Assembly: GCF_902150065.1 (NCBI RefSeq)
Contig: NC_043982.1
Location: forward strand, 10,437,368 to 10,501,367
Direction of reading: 5' to 3'
Length of the DNA: 64,000 bases
DNA from: Myripristis murdjan
Taxonomy: Eukaryota > Chordata > Actinopteri > Holocentriformes > Holocentridae
Positions 1 through 22,154 of the stretch are shown here, piece by piece. A model generated the notes under the pieces. The model was not told where the DNA came from, made no database searches, and saw only the letters and a list, made by a program, of their open reading frames with translations. The position numbers and the translations under genes were made by a program. Each line of letters starts with the position of its first letter. The stretch's first letter is position 1.

Positions 1-728
1 CAAACTTTTTTCTGATTTTTTTTTTTCTTTTTTTCCCCCGACTAGTCAAGTCATGCTTTAATAAAGACTTTTTATTCACTTACCATCAGAGTGTCTCGGA
101 TATTTTTCCTTCATTCTCTCATTTTTAGAGTTTTGTGTATCTCTTTAGTCACTGCCCATTCTGAAAAGCACCTGAGTGATCTAATTCAAGGTAGGTGTGT
201 GTGTGTGGTGTGTTTTTTTTTACCCTACATTCCAATGCAGTGCTCCCCATTTGTTCTCCCCCATGCACCATAGTCTATTTTGGTCTTGCAGTTGTGAACC
301 CCACTGACTAGAGGCAACTAAAACATATGTAGTGGTTCAGAAATCCAATTTTTAGACTATAATTAACTTATTTAGAATGAGACATAACGTACTCTTTGCT
401 TAATTTATTCTCTGTCTGGGAAGGCAGCCCATAACATTTAAATTGCTTTTTGACATCTAATATCAAGCTTAGTAACTGCTCAAACAAAGAAGCTGCTCCA
501 TATAGAAACACAGTCAGAGAGCTGTTCTTAAACGGGGAGAAGGGAGAGACCTTTCTCTCTTTTGCCCGCGGCGATCCAGCTCTTCCTCCAGCGCATTAAC
601 ACTTCAATCCTACACAGTCCTATGTCACATAAACTGTCAGACAGCAGACGCACACATCCTTTTTTAAAGTAGGTGGAACTGAAGAAGACAGTCCATTCCA
701 CTGCTTCTACCCACCCACACATGCATGT

Positions 729-760
<32 letters not shown>

Positions 761-2147
761 TGGTAAACTGACTCGCAAATAACTGTCAAGGATTTATGAA
801 TCTAACGGCTGTGAGAGACCATCCACATACTTGACTTATTCCCTATAACCTTCCTATTTGCCTCTTTAATGTCTCAGAAACGTCAGGGGAGTCCTCCCTC
901 CATTGCTCCATGCATACACACTAGAAGAAGCTTTCACAGAGCTTACCTTTATATAATCCCTTAAGAGCTTGTATCATCTGAGGACTTTTTTTTTTCACAG
1001 GACACAGGTGAGAACAAAAGACTGCGTGTGCTTGTGCTGGAGTCTATTTGTCTACCTAGTTCTGAGCGTTTAGTATCGGTGGGCGGCGAAACCTTCCAAA
1101 AACTGATTTTCTTAGTTCTTTCTGTTGTAAAGTCTGTACGAGTGGGCCGTCGGCAGGAGAAGCTCTCAGGTCCTGGTGACTCACCTGGCAGCCTCAGTGG
1201 ATCATCTCCTCCTCAAAGCCCACTCATAACGATTTAAAGTGGCCTTCTCACTGCCTTCTCCCTATGAATGTGCAGATTATGCAATTAAGAGCATGCACTT
1301 CATCTTCTTTGCTGTAGCTGTTAGCCTTCAGCAAACATAGTACAAGCTTTACTATGCTGCTTTTATGCCAGTGAGAATTTTACACAACCAGCAAGAATCA
1401 ATGCAGCATTATTCATCATAATATCACAATGTAGGCCTATACAACCACAGGTAAAATGATAATGATTAAAAGCTGGGTATTGCAGTTATTTATCGGTAGT
1501 TACGGTCTGGATGACTTAAGGAACAAAACATTTTACTGTAGATACACAATTTCATCAACAGTTGGATTTGTAACTACAGCAGATGCTCTGAATTGTTTCA
1601 TCATCTCTATTATTATGTTATGATGGCATCTAAAATTGCAATGTGCTGTATTGTTACATGTTAATTATTGTGCAGCTATTTGAACATGAAATGTCATGTA
1701 ATTCCCTTTTGTAGTTCATTTAAGCACTTTAAAAGTCTAAAAATGCAGTTTTTACGTATTTCAGACATGCAGCAGCTAGAGCTTGGAGATACTGCAATGT
1801 TGAGGGCTTTTTTAACGCCAGAGTGGTTGTGAAATTCTCAGACTATTATGAATAACACAGCTGCAGGGAATAATGAAATAGTAGCTGATGACTAGTCGAT
1901 GCTCACACTGAGCAATTTGCTAAAATACAATGACAGTCATGGCAACAATTTATTGCTGAAAGCTGATCATCTCTTTATCCCCACTCCCAATTCATCTCTT
2001 TTGTAGCTGGGTGTAAGAGGGGCATGTGGCATCCTCTAGTGACAGAAAGAAGAAGTATATGAATTATGCATTACATGTTATTTACCCAAGTGCAGCTTCA
2101 TCTGGAGTGCATGCAAGGAACTGATTTCACATTTGTCTCGGACACAT
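1..2147. other. Left-edge spacer with unresolved possible exons
   Basis: No gene is recognised here. On the minus strand a frame stays open from about 1230 down to 908 and contains a good splice donor (AAAG|GTAAGC, exon end 947). A pyrimidine-rich acceptor ending in TTCTTCAG near 678 could begin a following exon. On the plus strand a frame from about 1008 to a stop at 1237 is also open and follows a T-rich acceptor, and a possible plus exon at 129-190 ends in a consensus donor. The two readings overlap, so at most one is likely to be real. I could not match either peptide to a known family. The rest, about 1240-2147, is AT-rich with nothing recognisable. Confidence 0.2.
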
Positions 2148-2153
2148 TTTATT
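2148..2153 (-). terminator. Possible poly(A) signal of BTBD1
   Basis: AATAAA is present on the minus strand about 770 bases beyond the BTBD1 stop codon. It would give a 3' UTR that includes the long (GT)n run at 2758-2816. Not confirmed by transcript data. Confidence 0.35.
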
Positions 2154-2754
2154 GCCAAAAAAACAAAAACAAAAACAAAAACAAAACCTAAAAATAGAAA
2201 TTCTCTTTCATTTCGGCATAAAAGTCCTGGAACGTTTTTTTTTTCTTACTTTTTAATGAAGTGCTAAGCAAACAACATGGTATCATAAATTACAGCATGT
2301 ACCACTGGCAAACACATTGATGCACACATTAATCCTCATCATCATTACATTGGAGAGAAAAAACAAAACAAAACAAAACAAAATACTTTGAAGACACCTG
2401 CTGAATAAATGATAAAGTAGTGCACAATAAAAGATGGTAGAAGTATACAGGTTTGGTATTAACCACATCAGCAAAAATGGGACAAAATGACAGGACGAAA
2501 TGGCATCAACCAGCGAGTGGTAGTGTCTACGATTACAAACATGGAAACTAGACTCTTGCACTGGCTGCCAACAGACAGAGCACCAGTATTTGGGTAATTT
2601 ACAACCAATGATACGTTTATGCCCAAAAAGCTTTTTCAAACTAGACAAACTGATTTCCCTAAAACTCCAGCCAGTCTCTACCAGATTCCCACTCCAAACT
2701 CAATCAAAACCATGTCTGCACATCAATGTATAGGCAGACATGCACAGATGCAAG

Positions 2755-2757
<3 letters not shown>

Positions 2758-2816
<59 letters not shown>
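2758..2816. repeat. (CA)n microsatellite in the BTBD1 3' UTR
   Basis: A nearly pure CA dinucleotide run of about 58 bp on the plus strand. It lies downstream of the BTBD1 stop and would be transcribed as (GU)n in the mRNA. Confidence 0.9.
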
Positions 2817-2817
<1 letters not shown>

Positions 2818-2922
2818 TCTTTACTCCACATAAACATGAGGCACAATCTCTCCAGCATCCAGTCTTCCCAGCAGTCTGAGGTCACTCTGGTTCAGTGTAC
2901 CTGCTTGACAAAATGTTCGAGT

Positions 2923-7985
<5,063 letters not shown>

Positions 7986-8634
7986 GGCGCACTTCCCGCT
8001 GCTCTGCGTTCACCTGTGACCGACGAGGAAACACGCACTTACACCGACCGTGCAGTACTTACGGTCTTTTACGTGGTTTCATCGTTGTTATTTTGATGCT
8101 TGCTTGTTGCTAGCTCAGGCTCGCCTCGTCTCTCCAGAAATGACGCACACTTCCGCGGTTTACATCTTCCTGTGTCGCTTTCTTGAAGTTTTACAATTCA
8201 CCGCTAGTGGGCAGTCTCTTCATGTTCAACTTACTGTAATTAAGCAAGCAGGGGCCCTGCTACTACATTTACCACCCTATTGTATTGAAAAAACACAAAC
8301 AACATTATATATTTTAAACAATAACGGCCAAGAAATTCCTTATGTTTTTTAAGTTCCCTCTTCTAGACATTTTCTTCTATTTAGCCTTGTTTTTATCATT
8401 ATTTTATTGTTGCTTTTATCCTGTTTTGATGTCACTTTTACCTTATTTTTGTATGGGTCTGATCAATATTTATTTCCTGCAGTGTTGTATTTTATGTTAC
8501 GTACTCTGCATTGTTTAGATAAGTGTTATATAAATAAAGATGATATTACTATTATTGTTGTTGTTGTACTTGTTGTTAATCAAACAATCATAATCTGGCA
8601 AAGACTAGCTTTTGCAGCAGTTAAAATAAAGTAC

Positions 8635-8691
<57 letters not shown>

Positions 8692-8968
8692 CGGGGGGTG
8701 GCATGCGGGCGTGTGTGCGTGTCTGTGCGCGCGTGTATGCATGAGTGTGGCATATCTGTTGAGAGAGAGCGTCGGACGCAGAAACACGGAGCGTGCATTC
8801 AGCAGGAGTTTAGAGTATGTGAAGTGATTACGATGGAAACACACTCTCATTATTTATCATCCTCTGAATGTGACTTGTAGACTGGACATGGCACAGTTTT
8901 GTGGCTGAGCGAGCCCTTCCTAGTTCCTCCAGTCCTCAGAAAGAAGATTTGCTCCAGCGGGGTCTGCC
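7986..8968. promoter_or_regulatory. Head-to-head intergenic region of BTBD1 and TM6SF1
   Basis: The start codons of BTBD1 (minus) and TM6SF1 (plus) lie 983 bp apart. The segment 7986-8170 next to BTBD1 is GC-rich and has several CpGs, as expected for its promoter. A (GT)n run lies at 8637-8690. No TATA box was identified for either gene. A shared bidirectional promoter is possible, but this is inference from spacing alone. Confidence 0.4.
8637..8690. repeat. (GT)n microsatellite
   Basis: An uninterrupted run of about 27 GT units about 280 bp upstream of the TM6SF1 start codon. It can adopt Z-DNA. It makes long meaningless Cys-Val and His-Thr frames on both strands. Confidence 0.9.
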
Positions 8969-14121
<5,153 letters not shown>

Positions 14122-14129
14122 GCTGAACT

Positions 14130-14130
<1 letters not shown>

Positions 14131-14213
<83 letters not shown>
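14131..14213. repeat. (GT)n(GA)n compound microsatellite in the TM6SF1 3' UTR
   Basis: GT repeats run directly into GA repeats 10 bases after the TM6SF1 stop codon. It would be part of the mature mRNA. Confidence 0.9.
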
Positions 14214-14219
<6 letters not shown>

Positions 14220-14242
14220 ACAAGTAAACAAGCACAAGCCTG

Positions 14243-14286
14243 TAATCATGACCTAGCTCTGCTTGTGCAGAGCTAGGTCATGATTA
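14243..14286 (+). repeat. Perfect 20-bp-arm inverted repeat (hairpin) in the TM6SF1 3' UTR
   Basis: The left arm 14243-14262 and right arm 14267-14286 are exact reverse complements, separated by the loop TTGT. In RNA this would be a 20-bp uninterrupted stem. It lies 122 bases after the stop codon, just after the GT/GA microsatellite and before a candidate ATTAAA poly(A) signal. No terminal motifs or target duplications typical of a transposon were seen around it. Confidence 0.9.
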
Positions 14287-14476
14287 TGATGGAAACACGC
14301 TGGGATTGTTTACTATTTTAACTGTATTTCTCTTAGACTCAACGGCACACTGAGGAGAAGAGCCGTGCAGCCATGATGGTTAAATACGAGCCGCATCTGC
14401 CTCATCCGTACTGTGGATGTCATGGTGTAAAGCCCTTCATAACTTCTGTAGCTCTCACTGTGTTTTTGCTTAAGGC

Positions 14477-14482
14477 ATTAAA
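14477..14482 (+). terminator. Candidate poly(A) signal of TM6SF1
   Basis: ATTAAA, the common variant signal, lies about 355 bases after the stop codon. A canonical AATAAA lies farther on near 15153. The choice is not decided by sequence alone. Confidence 0.4.
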
Positions 14483-14518
14483 AAGGGAAAAGACGTGCAA
14501 CTATTGTTACGTCATCCG

Positions 14519-14521
<3 letters not shown>

Positions 14522-14556
<35 letters not shown>
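14522..14556. repeat. Poly(T) run
   Basis: A run of about 35 T residues. A poly(A) run of similar length lies at 14782-14816, so the 260-bp interval between them is flanked by inverted homopolymers. No recognisable element lies between them. Confidence 0.7.
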
Positions 14557-14559
<3 letters not shown>

Positions 14560-14775
14560 TTTTTTCTTTTCTCACATATATATGATATATTTAGTTGATA
14601 GTATGTTTTCTGGCCTGTTTGGTTTGGCATTGGTTCGGCATAAAAACAAAACAAAACCAAGATTCAAGACACAAGATTCAAATATGCTATTATATATAAA
14701 TGTAGACTATGTGCATAAAATATTCACATTCATATATTATAATAGCCTGCTATAACCTAAAGAATTATTCTAATG

Positions 14776-14819
<44 letters not shown>

Positions 14820-15559
14820 AGTGATGGGATTATTCCAATAAAGTTCTGGAAAAATCCACTTAGAATTGGCTGCTGACACACGTAATAGATTTTTTTATTC
14901 ATAAGTTTTTTGTTTCAGTTGGATTTCTATCTCAAATCAGAATTAATGATATTCACAGTATACACAGGTACAATCTGATGAGCAAAAACTTGAGATAATG
15001 TCAATATTATTGAATTATACCTTGATATGAAAAAGCAAGTCATTACCTAGGGTAAATGATAGGTATAAAACAATTGATGTTAATTCAGCGTTGAAACAGC
15101 GATGAAACTCTTGTGCAATGATAGAACTGTCTTTGTACAGGAAAGTCCAGCCCAATAAAGCTTTCTTATGAAATGATTAGAGTTTTACTGGAAATATGTC
15201 CACCTATATGAACACTGGAATAAAACATTAATCCCAATATTAAATATTTCAATAAAGCATAGCTGTCCATTTTTAGCATCCAAGCATCTATAGCTCATTT
15301 ATTGTTTATTTTGTTCAATCATGCATTCTTTTACTCAAAAATATTCTCCTGTTTTGTACCATCCTCACTCCCCCTCTTATATTTTTCCTAGGATGGCGAG
15401 GTTACTTCTCTTTCCATTTTGAGTGATCACTGGGCTTAATGAATAAGGTTCGGTTAAGGTCCAAGTTAGGTTTAGCATAAATTTGTCATACTAAGGGGAA
15501 ACGGTGGCGAATCAATTTAAGTCGATTACGTCGTGCCTTCGCCATCCTAGGAAAATAAA

Positions 15560-15853
15560 GTCTCCTCCTCGTAGGTGACGCTGTACGTCGAACCGGAAGT
15601 GTTTAAGCCAACTTTCCCTCTGCTCATGAAAAAATCCAGTGGTAGCTAACAGGAGATACTACTTAGTGAATTAATTACTTTAGCTAGAGCATTTATGAAC
15701 AGACTCCCTAAGAAACAACGCACCGAACACCAGGATGTTTTAGATAAACAGTACCTAAATCCAAAGTGAAAGCGTCTCTTCCACTGCGTGGTTAAACACA
15801 CCGCAAGCTAACGCTAGCTAAGAGGCAAGGTTTTTGTTGTTAGCTAGCTCGCT
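15560..15853 (+). promoter_or_regulatory. ZRSR2 promoter and 5' leader
   Basis: A comparatively CpG-containing segment just upstream of ZRSR2. It includes an ETS/GABP-type site (ACCGGAAGTG, starting at 15592) and nearby TGACG and TACGTCG motifs, a pattern usual for TATA-less housekeeping promoters. The transcription start was not determined. The interval 14560-15560 before it is AT-rich and shows no gene. Confidence 0.5.
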
Positions 15854-18800
15854 ATGATGACAACATCCACTCCTGCAGCGGCGTGTGCTCCAGCTTTAAC
15901 GTGAGTGGTCTCTTAATTTCTTAGTTTTTTATTGTCTGCCGGTCATGTTTATCTCATGCAAGCCTTCTTTGGGTTTATTTGCTGGACGACGAGAGTGTGT
16001 GTCTACAGGGCTTAATGTTAGCTAACGTCACGGTGCTACAGCCCCATAACAATATATTTCATCATCATCGTTTTGCTTGTCATTTGCCAATCTGCAGTCA
16101 GAAGCAGCGCAGGGCTCTGTTGAAGAAGGAACGGAGGAGACGGAAACGCCAAGCCTTAGCCCAAGCCAGAGAGTGTGGTATGGAGTCAACTTGATGCCTT
16201 AATGCCTGTCATCTGTCACACAGTAACAATCACTGCTGTGCAGCCCCTCACGGTCTATTGCACATCCTCAGGTTTGCAAGATGGATCAGATCACACATCT
16301 GAGGAGGAAGATGATGATGACGCTGAGAAGGAAAGGTAGAACTCAAAACACCTGCTAAGAACTACTGGACATTAAAATATCTGCTAACATACAGGGATGC
16401 TTTTTATTAGATTAATATCATGATGGACTCTGCACTGGTGATGTGAATAGCTGTGTCATGTGCAGTCTTGTTTTGTCTCCTCAGGCAGCGGCTGCATGAA
16501 GAGTGGTTGGAGAGAGAGAGGCTGGCTCAGGAGGAGTTCAAGGTCAAGTCTGAAAGGGAGGAAGCCGCGAGGAGGAGAAAGGAAGAGGAGGAGGTAACAT
16601 CAGACGAAACAGCCATTCACTGCACATTCAAGGTTATCTAGGCTATGAGACATATTTTGTGATCTACAGCATGCTTTCATTGCTGCTGTTGTGTTAACAG
16701 CGGAGGATAAAGGAGGAATGGGACGCGCAGCAGAAGAGAGAACAGGAGGAAAAAGACCAGAGGCGGCGGGAGAAGCAAGACAGAGAGGTGAAACAGGCCC
16801 AAGGAGGATAGAAACACAGAATATATCCTCTTCCACTTTGCCCAATGAGTGGCCCCTTAAATTTATCACCAGTCTTGATTTTAGTAATTATTAGCGTCCA
16901 AAATGAAGATTTAAGATCCGATTTCTCTGTGTGATGTTTATATATATATATTTTTACCCATTGAGTATTTCTTTCCTTATACATAATTCTTTTAAATGTT
17001 TCCTTGACGGAGTGGCACAAACAGTCATCCTGTTCCTTAACTAAGATACACACAAAGAGAAACACCTTTACCAGCTCCTTCACCTCTCAGGACGAGGATG
17101 TATCTTTTACCCATGGCTCTGTGTGAAAACTGCCTCTGAAAAGACTTCCCAAGAGGCCAGACATATTGTGATTAACCTGTTGCAGCACAAACCTTTTTTG
17201 TGTCCTTAAGCACTGGTGAATGTGATCTTAACATGCAGTGACAGATATGCTGTGTTGACCGCTACACATTTTCACCCGCCATGTCTTTACACCATTTGTA
17301 GGAGGCTGTTCAGAAAATGTTGGACCAAGCTGAGAATCAGGTATTAACATGCGCCAGTGTCATTGCACAGACACCTGCTTTATGTTGACCTTTTTGCCTT
17401 TTGTAAGATTAAATATTATTCATAGGCAGCGATGAGTGAGGAAACATTTAGTGTCCCATTGAAATGCATCTAATTCAACGTCCAAAGACATTTTTGAAGA
17501 AAATCCACTGCAGATCCAGGTTGTTTTTTCCTAAATGGATGGAAGTATAAAGTCATATCAGACGGCACTCATATTAAATTGCATATAATTTCAACAGCAG
17601 TCAGTAAGTCAAGAGAGCATACAAAAGGAGCAGTGCATGTGCAGGATAACAACCTGGAAAGCCTTCATATTATTGATCATGGGTCACTGATTGCTCTGAA
17701 AATAGTGTTTCCTGTGCAAACACTTCCCCATCCATTGATCATATTGACACTGTGGTTAAAATAAACCACATATTTCCATCATAGGCGTTCAGCTTACAGT
17801 CTGATTCAGAGAGACTTGCAGTGCTTGCAGCAGTAAGGGCAAGCCTAAAACCCTGCATCACCTAAATTACCAGCAGCAGTAAGGGGTGCAGGGCTCAGGG
17901 CCTTTGTGCATTGACAGTATCTGTGTAACCACAGAATGATCATGTAAGATGAGCTGTGCCAATGTGCAGCAGTGAGTGAAATTGAAAATTTGCCTGTTGC
18001 CTCTTGCTGGTGAACCGTCAAGCAGCATTTTGTCGCTGTATGTTGTCACTTGCAGCTAGATAATGGAGGTCCATGGATGAATCCTGAGGCTCCTGTGACG
18101 GAGAGCTCGGAGAACTATGGAACGGAGCGGGATGTCGCAAACTGTCCCTTCTTCCTCAAGACTGGAGCGTGCAGATTTGGAGACAGGTGCTTTGTGTTTT
18201 TCCTTTTTGAAGTGTCGGTCACATGAAATGCAGACATTTTAATAATCTGATGAATAAGTGGATGGAAATGAAATACTCAACCGTCGCTTCGTATGTTCTT
18301 TCCCCGCCAACCTTGTGCATCCAGATGCTCCCGTAGGCATGTTCACCCCAGCAGCAGCTCCACCCTGATGATCCGCGGGATGTTTGTGACGTTTGGTATG
18401 GAGCAGTGTCACCGGGACGATTATGACACAGATGCGTGTTTGGAGCACAGCGAAGAAGAGCTGCAGGAGTATTTCCTGGATTTCTACCACGATGTCCTGC
18501 CAGAGTTCAAGAGTGTTGGCAAAGTGGTGCAGTTCAAGGTAAACGGATCAGGAAGAATAGGATTAGGATTGTTGTGTTTTGGGAAACTTTTATTTGGATT
18601 GAGAGAAATTTCCATTCAGGTGTGGATATGTGGAATTTTGGGCTGATAATTACCGATCCTTTGGTTTGATTGTATGGTTTCACTGTTAGAAGATCAAAGG
18701 AAACATTAAAAGTATAAAATTTTATTTGTAATATGAAGCCTGATCATTTCACCCCTATTCTCCTCTATGTGGATTTTTACAGTTTGCTGTATATCAAATA

Positions 18801-20354
18801 GACTCCCATTGTCTCAACTTGCAATGATACATTTATTTGTGACATTTTAGTGCTAGATCTTCACTGGGCAAAATGTTCCAAAAAAATTACCAGAAAAATA
18901 GCAGCCATTTTTAAATCTTTTTTTTTTTTTCTTTCTTGTTCTTAGGTCAGCTGCAACTTTGAACAGCACTTAAGAGGAAATGTTTATGTCCAGTTTGATA
19001 CGTAAGCCTACACACATCTGCTTTTTAAAAATATTAAAACTGTGCCATGTTTAAAGGTTTTGATAAAGCTCTTAATTTTGTGTCATGTGTCCTCTGTTGT
19101 GTGTGAAGGGAGGAACAGTGTAGAGACGCCTTTGTCAGGTTCAACGGGAGGTGGTACGCTGGCCGGCAGCTTCATTGTGAGCTCTGCCCCATTACACGAT
19201 GGAAGAATGCTATATGTGGTGAGTTCACTCATTCATCTGAAATCCCAACTTATTTGCCAAGTACTGTTTACTGCCGAGATTACTTGACAACCAAGTTTCA
19301 CAGGCTAGGGCAAGGCAAGACATAATAGAGGACACGCAGTATCACTCTTACATGTGCTCATTATTTTTGTGAATTCAGTATCTTTTTGCTTCTGTGTATT
19401 TGTTCTCTCTCAGGATTGTTTGACAGACAAAAATGTCCCAAAGGGAAGCACTGCAACTTCCTGCATGTATTTCGTAACCCTGGAAATGAGTTCTGGGAGG
19501 CTGACCGGGACCTGCACTTGTCACCAGACCGGGACGGCAGGGGGCCTCACAAGGCAGGGTGGCACTCAGAGCGATCATGGAGGCTACGGAAAAGCAGCAG
19601 AAGCCCCCTGAGATCAGAGAGATCCCGCGACCGCAGGAGCGACCGGAGGAGCCGCAGCAGGAGCAGGGAGAGGAGTCGAGAAAGGAGGGCCTCCCAATAC
19701 CACAGGGGAGACTGCAGGTCGTCCAGATCCAGACCCACTGGCTGGAGGAAAGATAGGTATCGGAGCAGGAGTAGAGACAAAGACAGTGAGCGAGACAGGT
19801 CAAGGAGTCGAAGTAGAGATCGAATGCGAGACAGGTCAAGGAGTCGAAGTAGAGATCGAATGCGAGACAGGTCAAGGAGTCGAAGCAGAGACAGGGAGCA
19901 AGATAGGCTTCATAATAGAAGTAAAGATAAAGAAAGAGAGCATGACAAGTGTAGGAGCAGAAGCAAAGAGAATGACAGGCCTCGGAGCAGAAGTAGCGAT
20001 AAAGACGCAAAGACAGAGACTCATCCTGGAGTAGACAGAGACCGGTCAAGGAGCAGAAGTGGAGAGAGGGAAAGAAAGAGGCAAAGTAGAGAAAGGAACA
20101 AAAATCGGAGCCCCAAGAAAACAGATAGCAAAGACAAAACATCTAACGATGACACCCACACGCATCGCCACCACAAACACTCCAAAAAGAGCAAGAAAAA
20201 GAGCAAGAAGAAACACAAGAGGAAAAGCTACTCGCCTGAAGGGACGATTTCATCTGGAGAGTCAGAGAAGGAGGAAGAGACGGGGGACAAGAACGTCTCT
20301 GCAACAAGTCCCAGTGTAGAGACAATTGAATCAAAGCTTGATCCAGAGTGCTGA
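15854..20354 (+). CDS. ZRSR2: U2AF35-related minor-spliceosome factor ZRSR2
   Basis: Eleven exons: 15854-15900, 16098-16177, 16272-16335, 16485-16593, 16701-16787, 17302-17340, 18056-18186, 18325-18538, 18946-19001, 19109-19218 and 19414-20354. They give 625 aa. In the family, ZRSR2 recognises the 3' splice site of U12-type introns within the minor spliceosome. Order: a highly charged helical N-terminus ([30 protein letters not shown]); CCCH zinc finger 1 at about residues 172-191 (C-x8-C-x5-C-x3-H); a UHM/RRM-like domain at about 199-310; CCCH finger 2 at about 312-330 (C-x7-C-x5-C-x3-H); then a long Arg/Ser domain to a Lys-rich tail. The start has two tandem ATGs and the first was chosen. 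The RS domain, with three 36-bp tandem units, is longer than in the human protein (about 480 aa). The gene is convergent with AP1S2, as in human Xp22.2. Confidence 0.95.
19792..19899 (+). repeat. Three 36-bp tandem repeats encoding RS-domain units
   Basis: Units 19792-19827, 19828-19863 and 19864-19899. The first two are identical, and the third diverges in its second half. Each encodes a 12-residue unit close to [12 protein letters not shown]. The length is a multiple of three, so copy-number change keeps the ZRSR2 frame. Confidence 0.9.
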
Positions 20355-22154
20355 AGGTGACTCGGGTGTGAATCCCAGTGAGAGGAGAGAAGTTCTCACC
20401 CCGAGAACCCAAATGAACTGGTTGGAAATGGTGGCATCAATACTTTGTAGCAGCGCATATGCACAATTAATTTAACATGTTACATCATAGCAAGTTGCAG
20501 CTATGACAGTTACAGTTCAGTTCCAAATGATACATCACAAATTTGGATTTTGCAATTTGGTTTTCAGTAGGAAATGCAAGATCACCCTCTTGTACAAATG
20601 TAAATGTTTCACATTCTCAGAAACGGATGATGTTTAATTTCTGAATACAATCAAATGGAGCTGTGGTGGTAAAACTGCATTCATTGTGACCAAGTAAAAA
20701 TGGTATAAAACAAGGAATAACAGCCTGGTTTTCTGGGTACATTTATTGTTAATAACCTTCAATCAAGTATCAGAAAAATGTTGGCAAATGTGTTGGCAGT
20801 GTTTAATACAAAAATCAGCGATTTCTTTTGCACAAATGAAAGATGAACATGACAGTTGGATGACTGCCTTTAAATGAGTGGTTATGGAACACCTTTTTTG
20901 GCTTTGTGGAACCTTTTCAAATGAAAATATCACTGCCAGCATCTGTCACTTAACTAGACAACTTGGGATGAGCGTCTAATCAAAGCTTGTTGGTGTGAGT
21001 CTGCTGCATCCAATGCATGAACAAGCTGGCAATTATGAGTATTTATTATCCTTGATGTACTCTGATATGTGCAGTCCTTCCTGTTAATCTATAGAACTTG
21101 TGTTCCCATCCCCAAAGACATTTTGGAATGGAGTCTGAAATATTTACCAAACTATCGTGGCAAAAGAAAAATTCCTTTTTTTTGGAGGGGGGGTTACCAT
21201 CCTGTGATACATATTAGCTCCAAGAGAAATCAGTTGAGATTAGTAGCTCTTAATCCCTTTTTGCCAAGTGAGTCCTCCATAGACACCATTGATAAGGTAA
21301 ACACAGTGTTCTTTGGTCATATGTTAGTTTTAAGAATTAGCCTAAACTATAATAATAAAATAGTGTTTCTTTTATTAGGTTCACCTTATTTGTCATATAA
21401 TAATCCTGACCTAAGACTTAAATTTATCTCCAAAGGCCGTACAAATTGAATTAAATGTTCAACCAAAGTGTTGAAAAAGTGTGCACAGAAAAAAAAAAAA
21501 ACCCTACTAAATGACATTTTAACAACATTGACAGTGTGGTCATCTAGAAACAACTCATGTTTAGCAAAGGCAAAGAATTTGACTTCAAAAGGAAATACAA
21601 AACTCTTGATCGATTTGTGGATAAATGAACATGTAGAAAAATAAAACTGCATGAGTAACTGAATTTGTTTGGCATGTCAGACGTGTCCATCTATAAACTG
21701 GTTACACTGATGTCAGTGATTCGCATGACAGCACATTTATGGACTCGTGAAATCAGAAATACTCCAGATAAGACTTTCGTTGTGTGTCTGTCTTGTAAAC
21801 TAAACCGCACACGGCTCTGCAGTCAGTGAGCATGACGATGGGTGATCCTAAACATGATACTGCAGTTTTCATGTTGATGTCCTCGCTACATTGTACTCCG
21901 TGGAGTTTCCAGAGTTGGTGGGAGTGTAGTAATGGTACTGCAGAACACAGCAATCTGGTACGTAGGAGAGACACTAACACCACAATTGGCACAACATTGA
22001 ATGACGTTACAGAATAGTACAGTACATAGATTTTGATTACACACATACAAACACTACGACGGGAAAAGGAGAGGATGGGACAAAGACATGGAGGGGGTGA
22101 GATTTACGTCTGGGGAAAATGGGCGACGCGGGGTGTGATGGGGCCGGGGCAGAT
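20355..22154. other. Convergent 3' region between ZRSR2 and AP1S2
   Basis: About 1.8 kb with no coding sequence, expected to hold both 3' UTRs. AATAAA motifs on the plus strand lie near 21354 and 21641 and could serve ZRSR2. A candidate minus-strand signal for AP1S2 was not identified with confidence. Confidence 0.5.

Noticed and set aside
8580-8850. Long His-Thr and Cys-Val frames over the (GT)n run, and similar ones at 2740, 5240, 14131, 33900 and 56850
   Set aside because: Dinucleotide repeats are open in several frames. There is no domain or splice support.
19375-20142. A 255-codon minus-strand open frame across the ZRSR2 RS domain
   Set aside because: It is the antisense of an Arg/Ser repeat sequence, which lacks stop codons for compositional reasons. 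The sense frame is the conserved one.
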